From assembly GCA_963923455.1 (NCBI GenBank), contig CAWULT010000180.1:1-7247 (forward strand): DNA of 7,247 bases, given 5' to 3'. The DNA is from CAWULT01 sp963923455 (GTDB taxonomy: Bacteria > Acidobacteriota > Vicinamibacteria > Vicinamibacterales > UBA2999). The position numbers and the translations under genes are program-made. The first letter of the stretch is position 1; each line of letters opens with the position of its first letter. Of the stretch, positions 6,646 to 7,247 are shown piece after piece. The notes below the pieces were generated by a model. That model was not told where the DNA came from and made no database searches. It was given only the letters and a program-made list of their open reading frames with translations.

Positions 6646-6666
6646 TCACCGGGATCTCACCGGGAT
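6646..6666. repeat. Tandem direct repeat TCACCGGGAT, 11-bp period
   Basis: TCACCGGGAT occurs at 6646..6655 and again, unchanged, at 6657..6666 with one base between. The period of 11 bp is one helical turn, so both copies face the same side of the DNA, as in tandem half-sites of OmpR-type response regulators. It lies in the divergent spacer, 71 bp upstream of ATG 6575 and 109 bp upstream of GTG 6775, so it could serve either gene. Confidence 0.5.
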
Positions 6667-6679
6667 TTCTCCGGAGAAA
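6666..6679. promoter_or_regulatory. Perfect 14-bp palindrome, operator candidate
   Basis: TTTCTCCGGAGAAA is a perfect palindrome abutting the second copy of the direct repeat and AT-rich at its arms, unlike the surrounding sequence. A dimeric regulator site is the simplest reading; no specific regulator can be named. Confidence 0.4.
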
Positions 6680-6696
6680 CGGCGGGTGCGCGCACC

Positions 6697-6712
6697 TCCC
6701 CCCGCGGGGGGA
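6697..6712. repeat. Perfect 16-bp GC palindrome upstream of the secreted-protein gene
   Basis: TCCCCCCGCGGGGGGA is perfectly self-complementary. It lies 22 bp upstream of a weak -10-like TATGCT (6735..6740), about where a -35 box would sit. It could be an operator, or a hairpin with a very short loop ending a transcript. Confidence 0.35.
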
Positions 6713-6774
6713 AGCGGCAGCGATGTCAGCGAGGTATGCTCATCCGGCCCGATCGGCCGAACGAAGGAGTGCTC

Positions 6775-7247
6775 GTGAGCTCAACCGGAATCCATCGGCG
6801 CGCCGGCGCCCGCGCGGGCGTCGCGGCCTGCGTGTCCATCGCCCTGGCCGGTGCGCTGCAGGCGCAGACGGCGCCGCCCCGTGCGGCCGCTCCCGCGTCG
6901 GCGCCCACGGCGCGCGAGTCCGCGCCGCTCGACCTGACCGGGTACTGGGTTTCGGTCGTGACCGAGGACTGGCGCTATCGGATGGTGATGCCGAAGCAGG
7001 GGGACTTCGACAGCGTGCCCCTCAACCGCGAGGGGCGGCGCGTGGCGGAGACGTGGCGGCCCGAGCAGGCCGGGCGGTGCGAGGCGTTCGGGGCCGGCGC
7101 GGGCATGCGCGCACCGGGCCGGCTCCATGTCACCTGGGAGAACGACAGCACGCTGCGCATCGACACGGATGCCGGCCAGCAGACCCGGCGCCTCGTGTTC
7201 GGCGCCGCGCCGGCGGCGGGGGGTCGCCTGGGGCCGACCTGGCAGGG
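6775..7247 (+). CDS. Secreted protein of unknown function, N-terminal part
   Basis: The gene runs off the right edge; 157 codons are visible. It starts at GTG 6775, with AAGGAG (6764..6769) five bases upstream, a good ribosome binding site. A signal peptide ends at about ALQA-Q31, followed by an Ala/Pro-rich linker (33-50). The mature part opens with LDLTGYWVSVVTEDWRYRMV, then GDFDSVPLNREGRRVAETW, RCEAFGAGAGMRAPGRLHVTW and TLRIDTDAGQQTRRL. I recall similar secreted proteins of about 200 residues as common hypothetical genes in soil Acidobacteriota and some Proteobacteria. The LTGYW opening and alternating strands suggest a small beta-barrel or lipocalin-like fold, but that is a guess. One cysteine (C102) is seen in the mature part. 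Upstream lie a weak TATGCT -10 (6735..6740) and the palindromes of the divergent spacer. Confidence 0.75.
   Translation, partial: MSSTGIHRRAGARAGVAACVSIALAGALQAQTAPPRAAAPASAPTARESAPLDLTGYWVSVVTEDWRYRMVMPKQGDFDSVPLNREGRRVAETWRPEQAGRCEAFGAGAGMRAPGRLHVTWENDSTLRIDTDAGQQTRRLVFGAAPAAGGRLGPTWQ

Overview
The window is very GC-rich, with strong G/C bias at third codon positions in all genes. It carries several exported hydrolases and two secreted protein types that I associate from memory with soil Acidobacteriota (Vicinamibacteria-like): an HEIGH metalloprotease and a 'DLTGYWVS…DTDAG' protein. That taxonomic placement is inference. No RNA genes, CRISPR arrays, transposases or integrases were seen.

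Layout, left to right. On the minus strand, the first 40 codons of a SulP-family anion transporter run off the left edge. It is preceded on the same strand by a small two-hydrophobic-segment protein (233..679) with a plausible sigma70-type promoter just upstream. A secreted metal-dependent amidohydrolase (800..2458, minus) is divergent from a secreted esterase-D-type alpha/beta hydrolase (2536..3639, plus). The esterase converges on a secreted tannase/feruloyl-esterase-family hydrolase (3743..5410, minus), with two GC hairpins in the 103-bp gap. A short plus-strand gene (5505..5843) follows. It joins the first strands of a CadC/OmpR-type winged-helix domain directly to the last TPR-like part of a much larger regulator. 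It converges with an HExxH zincin-like protein (5862..6575, minus), which is divergent from a secreted protein truncated by the right edge (6775..7247, plus). The 199-bp divergent spacer 6576..6774 holds a tandem 10-bp repeat and two perfect palindromes.

How the genes may work together: the amidohydrolase, esterase and tannase-like enzyme all carry export signals and could act successively on ester- or amide-linked (possibly plant phenolic) substrates. They are transcribed from separate promoters, so this is a neighbourhood inference and not an operon. The most notable points are three. The tannase-family enzyme has lost both cysteines of the family's active-site disulfide while keeping cysteines for the other four. 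The wHTH–TPR gene is internally deleted but still in frame. The divergent spacer has operator-like repeats.
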